DNA from: Hexactinellida sp. DTS-2022
Taxonomy: Eukaryota > Porifera > Hexactinellida
Assembly: GCA_028753945.1 (NCBI GenBank)
Contig: JAPNXP010000005.1
Coordinates: 2,232,001 to 2,296,000, forward strand
Direction: 5' to 3'
Length of the DNA: 64,000 nt
Part shown: positions 42,378-54,855 of the stretch, one piece after another
Numbering within the stretch: the stretch's first letter is position 1
Layout: the number at the start of each line of letters is the position of its first letter
The notes under the pieces: generated by a model
Database searches by the model: none
The model's input: the letters and a program-made list of their open reading frames with translations, nothing else
Told to the model about the DNA's origin: nothing
Position numbers and translations under genes: made by a program

Positions 42378-44816
42378 TATTTAAATTTCTCTTCCCCCAT
42401 TTTTATGCTGATTCCAATGGTGAAATAAAAAAATTTGAGTTATGGACCAGACAAATTTTGAAAGGTGTTAGAAATGTGTCCAAAATTTGCTAATCAAAAA
42501 TCCTAACCTCAGTGCAAATTAGATGGTCACATCGCACCTACATGCCAAGTTTAGGCCCATCAACTATATATCTTTGGCCAGGGCACCGTTTATGGGGGAA
42601 AAAATAACAAAAATAACAAAATAATAAAGGCAGTGATTTCAATACTGGGCCACTATACTATAGTATAGTCGGCACAGTAATCAAATAGTTTTGTTTAAAG
42701 ATCGAACAAAGATATCAGAGCTCTCAAAAGACAAGCTTAGATTGAAATATTTAAAAAATCACTAGATATTTTCCCGGCTATATACGGGTGACAAAACCTT
42801 GGAGGAAACGTTGATGATTTAGTTCGAGAATGAGAATCAGGTATATCTTCCTTCAATTTCAGATGGGGGTTTATTATGACAACGGTCGATGTCTGATCTT
42901 TTATAGGGTGTTGATGAATTGAATCTGGATTCTCTAGATTAACCGAATGTCACAGCAATTCTCTTTGAGGGGGCTGCGCTTATACACTCTCTCAAACCAG
43001 AACAGCAAAAACCTTTGAAAAGGGTGTATCGAAAAGATATAGTATGGGATGCCTATGCAAATGTTAGTCTGAAAAAAGTATTAGACATAAGCGCAATATG
43101 GCTAACAGACGAGAAATGTTGCAACAAGTAAGAATAACTCAAAACTGGCAGTTTTTAAGAGTTCCTGAAAACAAAATATAACCTGGTAAATAGTTGGCAG
43201 AAAAAATTATATAATATCTGGAAAACAGATTTACGCAACACAAGAACTAATGTTACTTCAACGCTAATAAAATATGATGTATCTGTTATTTAACCTTCTA
43301 TACTACATGAAGTGGCAGATACAAGCATTTTCTTGTATTGTTTAGAAGCATCAAAGAAAAGGACACAATAAAATCGCGAGAATGATTATTGGCTCAAATG
43401 TTTTTGTTCTTGACATTTCCACATTTCATAAAAGAGCATTGGGGATTTATGGATTGCTTTGGAACAGGGAACTAGATCCGATATCTTCCTATCCATTACA
43501 GTGCAGTTTGACTATATCCTGCTAAATTTGCAACTTTACCATTATTCCATTCATAAACTGGTTGTAACACAGTGTATTTCTTTGATGGTCGAGGTAAATG
43601 ACAGCTTTGATCATCCTTTGACGAAATAACTGCTAATTTATGCACCTAGCAATCCAGAGAATTTCCTACTTTTCGGAAAATACCAAACAGCACTTTAGAG
43701 AAAACGAGTGAATTTGTAATATCCATGTCTTTTTCCCATAAATATATCTTTAATCAGTGTTTCATCTAGACATTTAGACAAGGGGATTTGGGGGGGGGGG
43801 GGGCAAAGCAGTGTTTTTGGAGTTTGAGGGGGCGCGGCTTCAGCTTTGATCAATGTAAATTTTCAAATCCCACTTAGTATCCACGGATGTGCAAATTACC
43901 CATCCCTCACCCCCCAAATAATACCCTTCTAATATATGAGTTTTTTGAATTTAGGTAAATTAAATGAGGAAATCTCTGTTTCAAAAGAAAGGAAGGACTT
44001 ATAGAGGATTATCGCCATCTCATGACAAATTTAAGCAACATATTAGGCGAAAAGTTTTTCAAGAGTATACAGAAGGGCCAATGTCTAGTTGCCTTGCCAA
44101 CACTCAATAATTCTGTTGAATGGGACTGGATATTTAAAGATCAGGTGTACCAACAGAATTGGACAACTAAACAAGAATAATCAAAAAATGGCAATAACTA
44201 ATTAAGTGCAATAGTAGACAATCGTGTTGAGGGAGATGGCATGTCATAAAGAATCACTTCCCTCAATAATGTGATTGGTAGATAAATTACAAACTGATCT
44301 CTTAAACCAAGTATTTTGTAGTCAATATTTAGAGTAGCTGATGTACAATACATAAATCTCATAGTCTCATAAAAAACCCCGGACAATTTCGCTCAATTGC
44401 ACTAAATATCAGTTAATAGGGTCCGCATGTGTATAACTAGCTTTAAGATGCTCAAAAGGGGTCACTCGAGAGGCTAAGGGAAAAATGAGAAAGGAATATT
44501 GTTTAATTAATCCTACAACACTCCTGCGTCCCAAAGGAAATTTTATCTCAATTGACCACTTAAAAGACGCCAAATTTTGTGTTGATTACGAATATCGGAA
44601 TATAAATTAGAAAAGACATCATGTCTGGAAATTAGCTGAATTTTAACACCATCAAAATGTGTCCCTTGAGTGGCCAATTTTGGCCGATACTCCTATATAT
44701 TCTATTAGAATTACATTTATGGGAGCATCCATCGATTTTTGTGCGCCTATACAAGTTCCTTTCAATGGAACAATAAAGTTGATAGGAATCTATTGCACTT
44801 TCATGGAATTACCTTT
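42378..44816. other. Long non-coding stretch
   Basis: No recognised gene. A run of about 14 Gs is at 43789-43803. At 43970-44080 a broken frame (KSLFQKKGRTYRGLSPSHDK) hints at a degraded transposon gene, but no family could be named. The remainder is AT-rich. Confidence 0.4.
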
Positions 44817-44821
44817 TTGCT

Positions 44822-44870
44822 TCGAATAAGCGCCCCGACGCTTGTTGTTTCCGTGCGCGAATTGTATCCT
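44822..44870 (+). repeat. Solo end of the P-element-like transposon family
   Basis: CTTCGAATAAGCGCCCCGAC followed by GCTTGTTGTTTCCGTGCGCG matches the left end of the transposon at 15682 (CGAATAAGCGCCCCGGCGCT, TATTGTTCTCGTGGGC). No transposase is attached. Confidence 0.6.
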
Positions 44871-44880
44871 ACATTTTTTA

Positions 44881-46143
44881 GAAAAAGCAAAAAATAATAA
44901 TTTGGTATGTTCTGGTGGTTCTGAGCGGCAGTATTCTTATTGAAGTATCCAAAATCAATGTAATTACACTCCATTAACTAATATTATTAATTTTATCATA
45001 GAAGTGCCATTTTATGGCACCTGTATGATAAAACTATAAAATCCACTTTGACTTATTTAATTTAACAACTTACGTTCAAGACCAAGACCAAGATTACGAG
45101 CAATCGCAAATAATAATTCCTCTTTAGCTTCATGTGAAAAGAATATGCCGGCGATGAATTCGTAGAAGATAAATATCTGGTACTACAAGGAAGAACTGAA
45201 GGCAAGGCAGCTTTAATTGACTAAAAGAGGTCTCTATCTTTGAGATATTTGATTTCCACACTGTCTTAAACTCTATGGTTCTCTCAATTCCCTGTTCGTA
45301 GAATTGTTTTATGTCTACAGACATAAAATAAACTTAGGAGGATTATCGGAACCTCTGGAGTTATAAATATCGTCGTAGCATAATAGTTTCTCTCAAAAGC
45401 AGGAGGCCCAGTATTTGTTCGGCATACTCGTCACAGAAAGACCAAAATTATTGTTAATATACATTAAATATTTCAATATATTTTGTCACAAATACAACTT
45501 TTTTTAAAATAGAACAATAAATATTCCTATAAATTTGTGAAAGTGAAATTGGTAATCAGAATATGTATTTGTATACCTAATAGTGTAACATTTGAGATTT
45601 GACATATCATCTCGATGTTCTATTTGAATTTAGACAATTTATTTACCATTTATAAACAACATCATTAATTACTCGCGGGTTCCCAGGAATGTGAAAGTTA
45701 ATTGAATTTCAATTGTAAGTGAAAATGAATTGGGGTTTAAATATTTATACCTTTGACCACAAGTAAACCGCAGTTTAGTTAAATTCATATTTCTTTATCC
45801 ATAAAAACCGTTGGAGACTAGACTCTGGGTTCCTTTTAAATTATTTACCAATAAGATCCTTTGGAAGCTAGCCTCTACGCTCATTTTGAATTATAACAAA
45901 ATGTACTATTTTGTAATCAACAACAATAAATAATAATATAAATTAGTAAAGTAAATGCGTTTTGTCTCCATCTCAATTATAAATGCAATTTCTATTTCCC
46001 TTCACGTTAATTCAACCCAGTCAAACCCTCAACAATCGAGTTTAAATACTATATAGTTTTACATGTGTGAACACTAATGATAGTAACCATTTCAGAAGGT
46101 GTTTTGGAAGCTACACATCATATAGTGTGCTAAAAGTGAGCTC
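44881..46143. other. Non-coding stretch
   Basis: No gene. Positions 45480-45610 and 45940-46057 share blocks with 48950-49140 (ATTATAAATGCAATTTCTAT, and an end GAGTTTAAATACTATATAG), so this is probably a fragment of the same Helitron-like family. Confidence 0.4.
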
Positions 46144-46151
46144 GAAACCAT

Positions 46152-46298
46152 CATAGGCGCAAAGTACGGTGGTGCGGTGGTGCAAGTGCACCACCGGCAC
46201 TCAGCGATAGAAGTGCTGGTGGGGCTAGGTCCACCTGTACTTTGTACTGAGGTGCACCACTGGCACTTTTGGCTACAGGTCAAAAGTTTGCGCCTATG
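46152..46298. mobile_element. hAT-type MITE, 147 bp (CATAGGCG family)
   Basis: Begins CATAGGCGCAAAGTAC, ends AAGTTTGCGCCTATG. Flanks GAAACCAT and GAACCCAT (one change). The interior is GC-rich with GGTGGTGC and CACCACYGGCAC repeats. It shares its ends, and by coincidence its length, with 54036-54182. Confidence 0.8.
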
Positions 46299-46693
46299 GA
46301 ACCCATTGCATTTCCAAGTTATTCTAGTTTCAGTATATATATAAAAAGTGACCAATCATGATTTTTTCTATTTATGTTGTTCTGTTTATTGTTGAAAATT
46401 ATTTCCTGGACTGTTCTTCATATTAGATTTTTGAAGCTAAATTTTGCAGAAACCAAATGCATGTTCTTAAATGATGAATTTGGAGCGAGCCTGCGAAATC
46501 TTTGGACTTTCGAGGCCTCTAGAATTCTGTCCAGGGACTTCTTGGCATATTCCCTAATCTATCTGAAGTAAATTGGCAGGTATGATTGTGTTAATATAGT
46601 TAAGAGGCATTCTACATTATAATACAAAAAATTTCGTACATCACGATTTCTTCATTTTAATTATATAACTGAAGGTAATATTAAATCATAACA

Positions 46694-49140
46694 AAGTAGC
46701 GCGTTACGATTGCTTGCTCGCTGTGCGACAGAAAACAAACACAAAAACCGCTTCGCGGTTTTTCTGTGTTTTATTCTTCAGACTATAATTACAAAATAGA
46801 ATTGTGAAACCTAACTAGGTCAATTGTTAATGATTACGTCATAACTCAATAATGATAATCATATTGATAATCTGGTTTGACCAACTTGCCCGCTTCATCA
46901 ATGTTCTTGTTCTATCAAAATTTCAGATTTTTTATCATATACTGCGCAATTTCATGTGATTCGATTAATATCACGCTTCATGAAATGTGAAAATGACATC
47001 ACAGTTGTAAGTTGGCGATGAGTGGGACAGCACATTTTATGATGATGATGATGATGATTTATTATCATTATTATTATTATTGATAAGAAATTGATGTTAT
47101 TTACTAACATTAGCAGCTGCAATTAACACAACAGATTTGGTTGCAGCAGCTGACATATAGTGTTTAATTTGGTTTATTAGTAATTCATATAATCATCCCC
47201 CAAGGAGTTTGGTGTTCCTCTTGCACACTAATTATATACGTTTATATATTAATTCAAGTGTACGAGTTCCATTTATAAAAGAAGGGTAGGGTATATGGCG
47301 TTATTTTCGAATTGATTGTAATGACTGGGCGGTTTCCACCCTTAAATTTCCATACATACTAAGGTAAATTTAGCATTCTACAACGAATTAGGCACTTAGG
47401 AAAATACAATTATCAAAATTGTTATGCCGTCATTGTCACTTCTTAGATACATCAAAATTATCATAATCTCATAATAAACACTGCGATCAAAAATTCTTAG
47501 GATTAAATTACAGTAGATTAATCCACAAAAACACATACACGTAGATTTCGAGTTGAAATTAGGTGATTGACTTTCACATATATGATTGAAGACATTAAAG
47601 CCAGATCCAAACTGAAAACTAAATCAAGTTTTCTTCTATAACATGGATCTTATGGGGCGTGAAGTTATATCCTAATACAAAAGTTCCATATGGGGATTTC
47701 TTTAGACTACACCTGATAGAAAAGTTGATTTGAAAAACACTATTTGTGGGAGACATATTCTCAGTGATATATCACATAGATCATCGTTATAGGTGAAAGT
47801 GACTCGATTATAATTTTGATTCAAACTAAATTTTTAAAAATTGACCTTTTGAAAGCAAAAAAAGAATAGAAAGGTCATTTTTGTGATTGGGATCTTTGAT
47901 AAAATGTTTGAAAAAACTAATTCTGATTTATATTTCAAGAATGTAGACAAACTTCCAACAACTTACGCTTAGAATCTTTAAATATTGATTCTGAGAACAA
48001 ACATAGATAGCCACATTGCCAAAATATAGTTTATATCCGACCACCACTTACGAAAAGTCCCCTATGGGAGATTTGTATTAGCCAAATTTTGATACCCACA
48101 AAAAAATATTAAGTATAATAGATAGAGACATTTTCTTTTTCGTTTATTGCTTTCTATAGTATAGGGATTGATGTCTCACAATTACAGATTTCTACAAGAA
48201 ACTGTAATTTAACCTTAAAATTTTATCTTGATTATGCTGAAGTTTAGGTCACCCTATTATAATGGTAGTACACGTACTTACTTATTCTTAAATTGCTGAA
48301 CATACTTTCATTCAAAATCTTTAGGCATTCAATTTTTTCATTAACAGCACCCGCCAATCATTAGGAGCATCAGTCTTCAATTCATGACTTACTGAGAAGT
48401 TAGTGCATTCCGAATGCACATTTATTGTTTGTTGTGTTGTCCTGAATTTATTTTTAATTGATGATGTCGAAAAAGTTAGTTTAACCACTAATTTTAATTT
48501 CGCGGAAAATGACTACTTGATGACGCATTTTGATACCACTTAGTGACAGATTTTGATCTCACTTAAAATCTTGTAAGGATGAAAATATCAAATTGCATAT
48601 CACTTGTGCATCATTTAGTGCAGTGTCGCGCAACCTTCGGAATCTCGAGGCCAATTATCTATAACCCACAACCGTACCTTCCACAATACAAATTAGCTCA
48701 ATTTCCTTTAGTCCATCACCTTTTGGTGGTTTATGTAGTGGTATATACTAAACAGGCCTTCGGTGTCGGTTGCTTTACGACGGATCGAAGCAATGCACCT
48801 CAAGTTAACGGCCGCTATGCGGCCTTACTTCGGTCTTACTCCATCTAACATTTTCCACAATTTTAACTTGTTACGAAAATTATAATATCCGTTGAAATCT
48901 AACTTTAGTTTATTTTGTGTTTTCATTAATTTGTTTGGTTATTTGTGTAAACAACAACAATAAATATTCATATTAGAATTTTGTAAGTGCCAAATTCAAA
49001 ATCAGTATACTTGTTTACCTATTATAACATTTGGAAGTTATTTTCTATCTCATATATAAATGCGGTTCCTATTCCCTCATAACTTAATACGTACATCTGG
49101 ACACACACATACAAAAACATTCGAGTTTTAATAATATAGA
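46694..49140 (-). mobile_element. Possible Helitron-like element, reverse orientation
   Basis: In reverse complement the 5' end at 49140 reads TCTATATTATTAAAACTCG. The other end (46694-46775) has the hairpin AAAAACCGCGAAGCGGTTTTT and GCACAGCGAGCAAGCAATCG, then AACGCGCTAC, like the other Helitron ends of this window but ending CTAC, not CTRR. Linking the two ends is inference. No Rep/helicase frame is present. The interior holds no recognised gene; the open frame at 48579-48848 (PLVHHLLVVYVVVYTKQAFG) resembles nothing I know. Confidence 0.35.
47039..47085. repeat. Microsatellite (GAT)n then (ATT)n
   Basis: Six consecutive GAT units followed by a run of imperfect ATT/ATC units. Confidence 0.85.
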
Positions 49141-49292
49141 TGTTTTTTATCTTCCAAAAAGGTGGATTACCCTAATAAACAAATCACGTAGACAGTTTAT
49201 ACCCAAATTGGATATATCGAAGTCGTTCAATGGCCCGGAAATCCTTGTATCTTATTACATTATTAAAACTTCTTTTTCAAGGAAATGAATAT

Positions 49293-49512
49293 AGCGTAAT
49301 TCCGCTTATAACGAATGCATTAATTATAACCTATGAGCCATTGGTTTACTTCGTTATAACGAACTCCGGTTATTACGAATCTTGCGTATAACGAACTGCG
49401 GTTATAACTAAAAACTTGTATAATGAACTCCGGTTACAGCGAAATAAGCTCGTAGGGAACTATTCGATGATCGATCTTCGCTTATAACAAACTCCGCTTA
49501 TAACGAGATGAA
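49293..49512. repeat. Pogo/mariner-like repeat cluster (CGTTATAACGAACTCCGGTT)
   Basis: About eight variants of TATAACGAACTCCGGTTATA occur in tandem and inverted order, opening with GCGTAATTCCGCTTATAACG and closing with its complement-like CGCTTATAACGAGATG. The motif is a common feature of Tigger/mariner-type non-autonomous elements. No target duplication resolved. Confidence 0.55.
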
Positions 49513-49843
49513 ACTTCGAACCAAACACTTCCTAATAACAGGAGTTGACCCTAATATAATGATAGTTTTCAAATAAATTGATATTTATAAAGAGATTAAC
49601 ATCTTCCTGCCTACTAGTACTAAATCCAAAAGAGATTCGGTAAACAATTATTGTCTTTGAAGAAATTCTGTAGGCCTAAAAAAGTATTGCCGCCGTATGC
49701 GGCCTGCAAACTAGGGTTTGCGGGACGCTGTCCTAAAATGTTGAAAACCCTTGAATTAATAGAACGCAAAAGTTCAGCATCTCAAGAATATGGCCTCGAA
49801 ACGTTTCATGTTTACAACGCACAGGCATGTGGGTTGTTCATAG

Positions 49844-50349
49844 CAGACATGGGATCAAATACATATGTATTTGTATTTGAGAGTCTATAAATACTTTTTT
49901 TAAAGTATTTGTATTGTATTTGTATTTTAACTTTCTCTAAATGAGAGTATTTGTATTTATATTTAATACTTTCAGAAAGTATTTAAAATATTCAAATACT
50001 ATATACGCAAATACAATCAATTATAAATTGTACACCCATAATAAGTTCGTGTTATTCATTTACGAGGTAGATGAATATAAGTGAATTTCATATTCATCAT
50101 TGTTCAATTAGTTAGAGATGGGTTCCGGGGGGATAGATAGTTTTGTTAAATATAATAACCATGGTCCAGGCGGATTGTATTAGAATCCGTTTTTGCGAAT
50201 TGTATTTGTACCTTTGTAATTAAATACATTCCAAAGTATTTGTATTTGTATTTAAATGGATTATCATTCAGGAGTATTTGTATTTAAGAAATTCACATGT
50301 ATTTGTATTTGTAATTAAATACTTTTCAAAGTATTTGACCCTATGTCTG
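49844..50349. mobile_element. hAT-type MITE, 506 bp, perfect 8-bp target duplication
   Basis: Begins CAGACATGGGATCAAATACA, ends TATTTGACCCTATGTCTG. GTTCATAG flanks both sides (49836-49843 and 50350-50357). Both halves are filled with the repeat GTATTTGTATTTGTA and its complement, another dense subterminal-repeat arrangement. Confidence 0.88.
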
Positions 50350-50357
50350 GTTCATAG

Positions 50358-51230
50358 TGTTAAGAATCATTTACAATGCCTAATATACCATGTATATCAT
50401 GTCTTTCGTAGATTTGGCGGTATAATGCACTGAGTTGACATAAGACACTGTTCTTATCCAAGGCATTTATCCTAAATTATAGATAAGTTATCATCAATGG
50501 TGTAATTAGCTAATAACAATTTAAGATTTGGTCAATATATATAATAACATTCCCAACACACCAATTTATTCAATTTTAGTGAATTGTATATTGTTAATTA
50601 CCACAGAATAGTGGCGGCGATGACTTGGGAGTTGAGATTTTTTTGTTTATGTTTTGGAAGTTGAGGTGCTGGGGGCTTTTCAAAATACACGATAACCACA
50701 ACAAATATCAATAGTAATAATGACAATATATTATTATAAGATTGTATCTATGATATTTCATGGATGTATAGTTTCCAAATATGCAGGCATATTTCATTTA
50801 ATCACAATATATTTCTTGACACGTGATGTCAAATAGATATCACAACTGAAAATTTAGACAGTTTAAGCCACTTTTGTCTGGTTGAAGTAGAAACATCCCA
50901 GTGACTAAAACTTAATCTGCTTCAATTAATTCAATGTCAGTTAGAAAATCGCCTTGTTCTCTAAATTTGACTTAGATGCAACATACTCTTGCAAGAACTT
51001 TCACTCTTAACTAATCTTAAATTTATTCCTTGTTAAAAGAAGTGGGATAAGTGTCCCAATAACGTACCACTATTGCACAAATGGGAATGTAGCAGTATCT
51101 CAGTGGAAATAATGGTAATGATTTGAATTAGAAGTTAGAAAAATTCGACCATATTGTTCAAATCTATAATTAGAATTTGTAATTTTAATTGCCCCATAAT
51201 TATCAGAAATAATAATTAATTATCTCATTC
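50358..51230. other. Non-coding stretch
   Basis: No gene or notable repeat. Confidence 0.5.
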
Positions 51231-52106
51231 GTGACCTTCGATATAAAGGCCTGAGTGCTGGTTTAAACCATGGATTACTTAAAGTGCATTGAAAAATGGA
51301 GAATTGATCTTTATTCCATTAATTAGCGATGATAGAGCTGAAAAGTGTATTCTAACTACGTATATAGGAATATGGTATCCAGCTATACATAGCACCCTCC
51401 AGAATTGTGATATGTCATATATCACTCAAAAAGTATTAATGTTATTTAAACTAGGCTGGTCATGATCTATTCGGAATAGGTAACCTCCTATTCATCGAGA
51501 ATACATTTTATATGCCTAACTTCAATAATTTTTGAGATAGTGAGTCATTACTTAATAATGAATTAAGTGTTAATTATCTCATTATCTCAAAGAATATTGA
51601 AGTTAGGCATAGAAAATGTATTATCGATGAATAGGAAGGTACCTATTCCGGACAAATCAGTACCAGGCTAGTTTACATAACATTTATAGTTTTTAAGTAA
51701 TGGCACATTTAGGAAATCTACATTTTCCATGGCAACCGACGAATGTGTAACATTCCATTTTTAATTTTGATATATTTTATTCGACTACTTTCCTGGGTAT
51801 AACCATGTTCCAATTTAGAACATTTAGAACGCGTTTAACTATGTTAAAAGTATGCTAGAAAAACAAGATAATTCGCAACACTATTTACCATGACTTCATC
51901 AGATGATGACATATCACAATTCTGGAGGGTGCTATGTATACCTGGATACCATATTCCTATATAGTTATAAATTATAATACACTTTTCAGCTCTATCATCA
52001 CTAATTATTGGAATAAAGATCAATTCTCCATATTTCAATGCACTTTAAGTAATCCATTGTACACAAATTTTCGCTTTGCACTCAGGCCTTTTATATCGAT
52101 GGTCAC
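51231..52106. mobile_element. Palindromic foldback element, copy C (diverged, with extra outer ends)
   Basis: The inner part matches copies A and B (AAAGTGTATTCTAACTAC, TCCAGAATTGTGATATGTC, ACTTCAATAATTTTTGAGAT) in the order arm-centre-arm. The CCATGG ends are replaced by CCATGGATTACTTAAAGTGC, and further outside lie complementary 29-bp blocks GTGACCTTCGATATAAAGGC / GCACTCAGGCCTTTTATATC. The left arm has lost a segment of about 250 bp. A solo copy of the outer block plus inner boundary is at 53626-53706. Confidence 0.75.
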
Positions 52107-52506
52107 GGCTCATTATATAGTTATTGAGTTAACCCCTCAAAAAATGTAAATTTACCAATTTTGCTATCCTATTATCAAATACTTATATGGAGCTGAGTTA
52201 CTTGTAACTGAAGTAGGATTTTATTTATGTCTAAATTTCATTTCTGAGCTTATGGGTCTTTTAGAATTGAAACACCTCCTTATATGGCAGTTCAGTTACC
52301 ATTAACGGAGCTCCATATAAGTAATCTGTTTATTATACATAATATATCGTTTTATGTCCATCCATGTTGAAGCTTCTGAAAATGTTAATATGCAGGAATA
52401 AGATTGAATGTATGAATACAAATTATTACTGTTCATATACTTTTGGCAGGTTAGTGTAATTTTGATAGTATTGTTGGTTTCGGATATTCTGCTTTATCAT
52501 AGGCTA
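52107..52506. other. Non-coding stretch
   Basis: No gene. ACTTATATGGAGCTGAGTTA at about 52181 and CAGTTACCATTAACGGAGCT with CCATATAAGT at 52291-52322 form a loose inverted pair. Confidence 0.4.
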
Positions 52507-52514
52507 CATACATA

Positions 52515-53129
52515 CAGAGACGGATTAACGAACTCTGGTTCCCCGGGCGGTGAGTAAATTATGGGCCCCTTTAACATACAATACTTCAAAATATCCACGA
52601 AGTGCTTATCCAAAGGTGAAAGTACTTAGTAAGTGAAGCACCTGAGTAACTTATGCATTGAACTGAATTGGTAAAATATTTAACTATTCACGAAAAGAAA
52701 AGTAAATTATATAAGCGAAATTGTGAATTAATGGGTAAAGAAATTTATTTCAACTTTTTTGAAAATAACCACGCTTTACACTGTCAATGTAATTATATTA
52801 TGTTTTATAATTATTAGTTGATCTCTAATTAGGACTCAAATACAACCACAATATATAGCCCAAGAAGCCCCTAGGATTTTATAAAAATAGAATATATTGC
52901 ATGAAGTCAATTATGTCCCTAGGGCGGCCATTTTTTAAATCTAAGATTGCTTTAGTAGCTCATTAGTTTAGACTTTGGAATCTTCAAGTATGCTAGTTAT
53001 TTCTAGAATTTACCCCGAGATTTGATATTTTTCTTACTAGTAGCGATTTGCTTTATCAATTTGTATGGGCTCCTTTAAGCCTGGGCCTCGGGCGGCCGCT
53101 CACTCCGCTCATATCTTAATCCGCCACTG
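52515..53129. mobile_element. hAT-type MITE, 615 bp, perfect 8-bp target duplication
   Basis: Begins CAGAGACGGATTAACGAACT, ends TCTTAATCCGCCACTG. CATACATA flanks both sides (52507-52514 and 53130-53137). The ends carry GGGCGG and GGGCCC blocks (CCCCGGGCGG, CCTCGGGCGGCCGC), and the interior is AT-rich. Confidence 0.88.
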
Positions 53130-53625
53130 CATACATACAGATGACATTGGATTTAACTACATCATCTTTAGCGACAAAAGCCGATTTGCCCAGATCCGTA
53201 GCAGTATTTATTCGGATTAGTGACATATCGGAGATATTGAGGCTTTTTGGGTGCCCGAACGAGTGTCAAAATTGAATCAAATTACATGTAGGCAAATTAG
53301 CGTAAATTTGTAATTGTAATTTGCCTTGAACTGTATAATTGTAACTGTAGTTACAATTAGAAATCAAAGGTATTCGTAATTGTAATTAATTTATAAACAA
53401 AATCGAACCCAACCCTATCCAACATACGGATTTTCTATCCCTTCATCACATTATTTGAGATCATTTCAAAGGGCAACTACACTCTTATCGTGATGCTCGT
53501 TAACTTGTTCTCTCCAGTTTGTGTTCTTGAAATTAAGTTATGCCATCCTTGTGAAAATTGTATAGTCCTTTTTCCCACTTATTATTTCGTACACATATTA
53601 AAATCCATTCGTAACAATTGGTCGT

Positions 53626-53706
53626 CCGTGACCCTCGATATTAAGGCCTGAGTGCTGATGCAGAGCAAAAATCCGTGCACAATGGATTACTTAAAGTGCA
53701 TTTTTG
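53626..53706 (+). repeat. Solo end of the palindromic element family (copy C type)
   Basis: GTGACCCTCGATATTAAGGC, CTGAGTGC, then CAATGGATTACTTAAAGTGC. Matches the complement of the right end of copy C over about 80 bp. The rest of the element is absent. Confidence 0.7.
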
Positions 53707-53943
53707 TATTCACCCATAAAATTAATAATCATTATAACATTGACTATCAACAGATAAATCTATGTTTTTAATTAATTAATACCTACACCAATATGTGACA
53801 TTAGTTAGTTTAGGTTCACAGTCCGTTCTTATTATTTAATTATTATTTCTTCTAATAATTACTTGGATGTACGAAAATTATTCCTTTACTTTTTCTATTT
53901 CATTGCTAATTTAGTTAATAGATATATTATTAACAACTCTTAG

Positions 53944-54340
53944 ATGCCTAACACTTGCTCAGCACCTGGTTGCCGGATTAAATATTCTGGGGAGCTGTAC
54001 ACACCTGTTTCAAATTACCATGGAATCCTCAAGACCATAGGCGTAGGAAATGGGCCCGACGGCCCTTCGGGCCGCCTGGCCCGAAGGCTCCGGGTTCGGC
54101 CCAATCGATTCCGGGACCGCTACATTCACCGGGCAGCCCCTTAGGGCTGCCTGGCCCATGCCGGGTGGATCCGACGCCTATGCTCAAGACGTTAGAGAAA
54201 ATGGCTCGCGTTCTGCACAGGGAGTATATTGAAGATCTGAAGAACATATTCGTCTTTTCTAAACATATTGCTGCCCAGGATTTATTTCTTGAAGTGGATA
54301 TGCCTCAACCTGATGGTTTAATATAGACGATTCCTCGTCG
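53944..54340 (+). pseudogene. THAP domain start of a third P-element-like transposase, interrupted by a MITE
   Basis: MPNTCSAPGCRIKYSGELYT is a clear C2CH THAP start (CSAPGC). After about 30 codons the 147-bp MITE 54036-54182 with its duplication interrupts the reading frame. Beyond it, 54190-54330 continues the same domain: MARVLHREYIEDLKNIFVFS, KHIAAQDLFLEVDMPQPDGL. The second zinc cysteine is phenylalanine (VFSKHI for VCSKHF). THAP domains in P-like transposases bind the transposon ends. The rest of the gene is displaced by a larger insertion; a later piece is seen at 57814. Confidence 0.75.
54036..54182. mobile_element. hAT-type MITE, 147 bp (CATAGGCG family), inserted in the THAP gene
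   Basis: Begins CATAGGCGTAGGAAATG, ends GGATCCGACGCCTATG. Perfect 8-bp duplication CTCAAGAC (54028-54035 and 54183-54190). GC content is far above the surroundings because of GGGCCCGACGGCCC-type repeats. The joined flanks restore the THAP homology. Confidence 0.92.
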
Positions 54341-54704
54341 ACCTATTCTACTTTGGAATGCTATACTAATGCATTCTAATATACTAAGGCAATGGCACTC
54401 ATGTTTTTTTGGACCAATGAATAATTAAACGAGTTAAATAGTATACGAAAGTTTGTCATTGTTTTCCAGTCAGTTACATCGTTCATGCATATTTCTTAGG
54501 TTTTTCTTGTACCTTGTTCCCCTTTTGATATGAATTAAACCCCTAAATTAGTTAGTGAAGATTTGAACTAACACTAAATATACAATACATTATGAACTAA
54601 GTGTGACATTAAACAACAATATAAAGTCTCTCTGTAAAGTATGCAACTTGTTTTGGCAGATAATTCGTAAAATGAACTCTTCACTCAACAAACATATGAT
54701 AGGG

Positions 54705-54847
54705 CAGCGGTTATCAAATTGGGTCCACGGATGAAAGTAGGGGGTCCATAAGATCTCTATATTTGTATTATGGGCAATGGGAGGGGTCCACATAATGTTT
54801 GGTATTTGTTAAAGGGGATCCAACGTTGAAAATGTTGGGATTCGCTG
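54705..54847. mobile_element. hAT-type MITE, 143 bp (same family as 8611-8755)
   Basis: Begins CAGCGGTTATCAAATTGGGT, ends TGTTGGGATTCGCTG. Flanks TGATAGGG and TGATAGTG (one change). About 75% similar by eye to the copy at 8611, with the same GGGGTCCA repeats. Confidence 0.82.
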
Positions 54848-54855
54848 TGATAGTG

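Noticed and set aside
43789-43803. Run of Gs as a regulatory G-quadruplex
   Set aside because: A single homopolymer without flanking G-tracts; more likely a length-variable run or assembly uncertainty.
48579-48848. 89-codon open frame in the gene-poor 46-49 kb region
   Set aside because: No recognisable domain, and the region appears to be a Helitron-like element interior.
54029-54247. - strand and + strand frames rich in Gly/Pro/Arg
   Set aside because: Produced by the GC-rich MITE inserted in the THAP gene.
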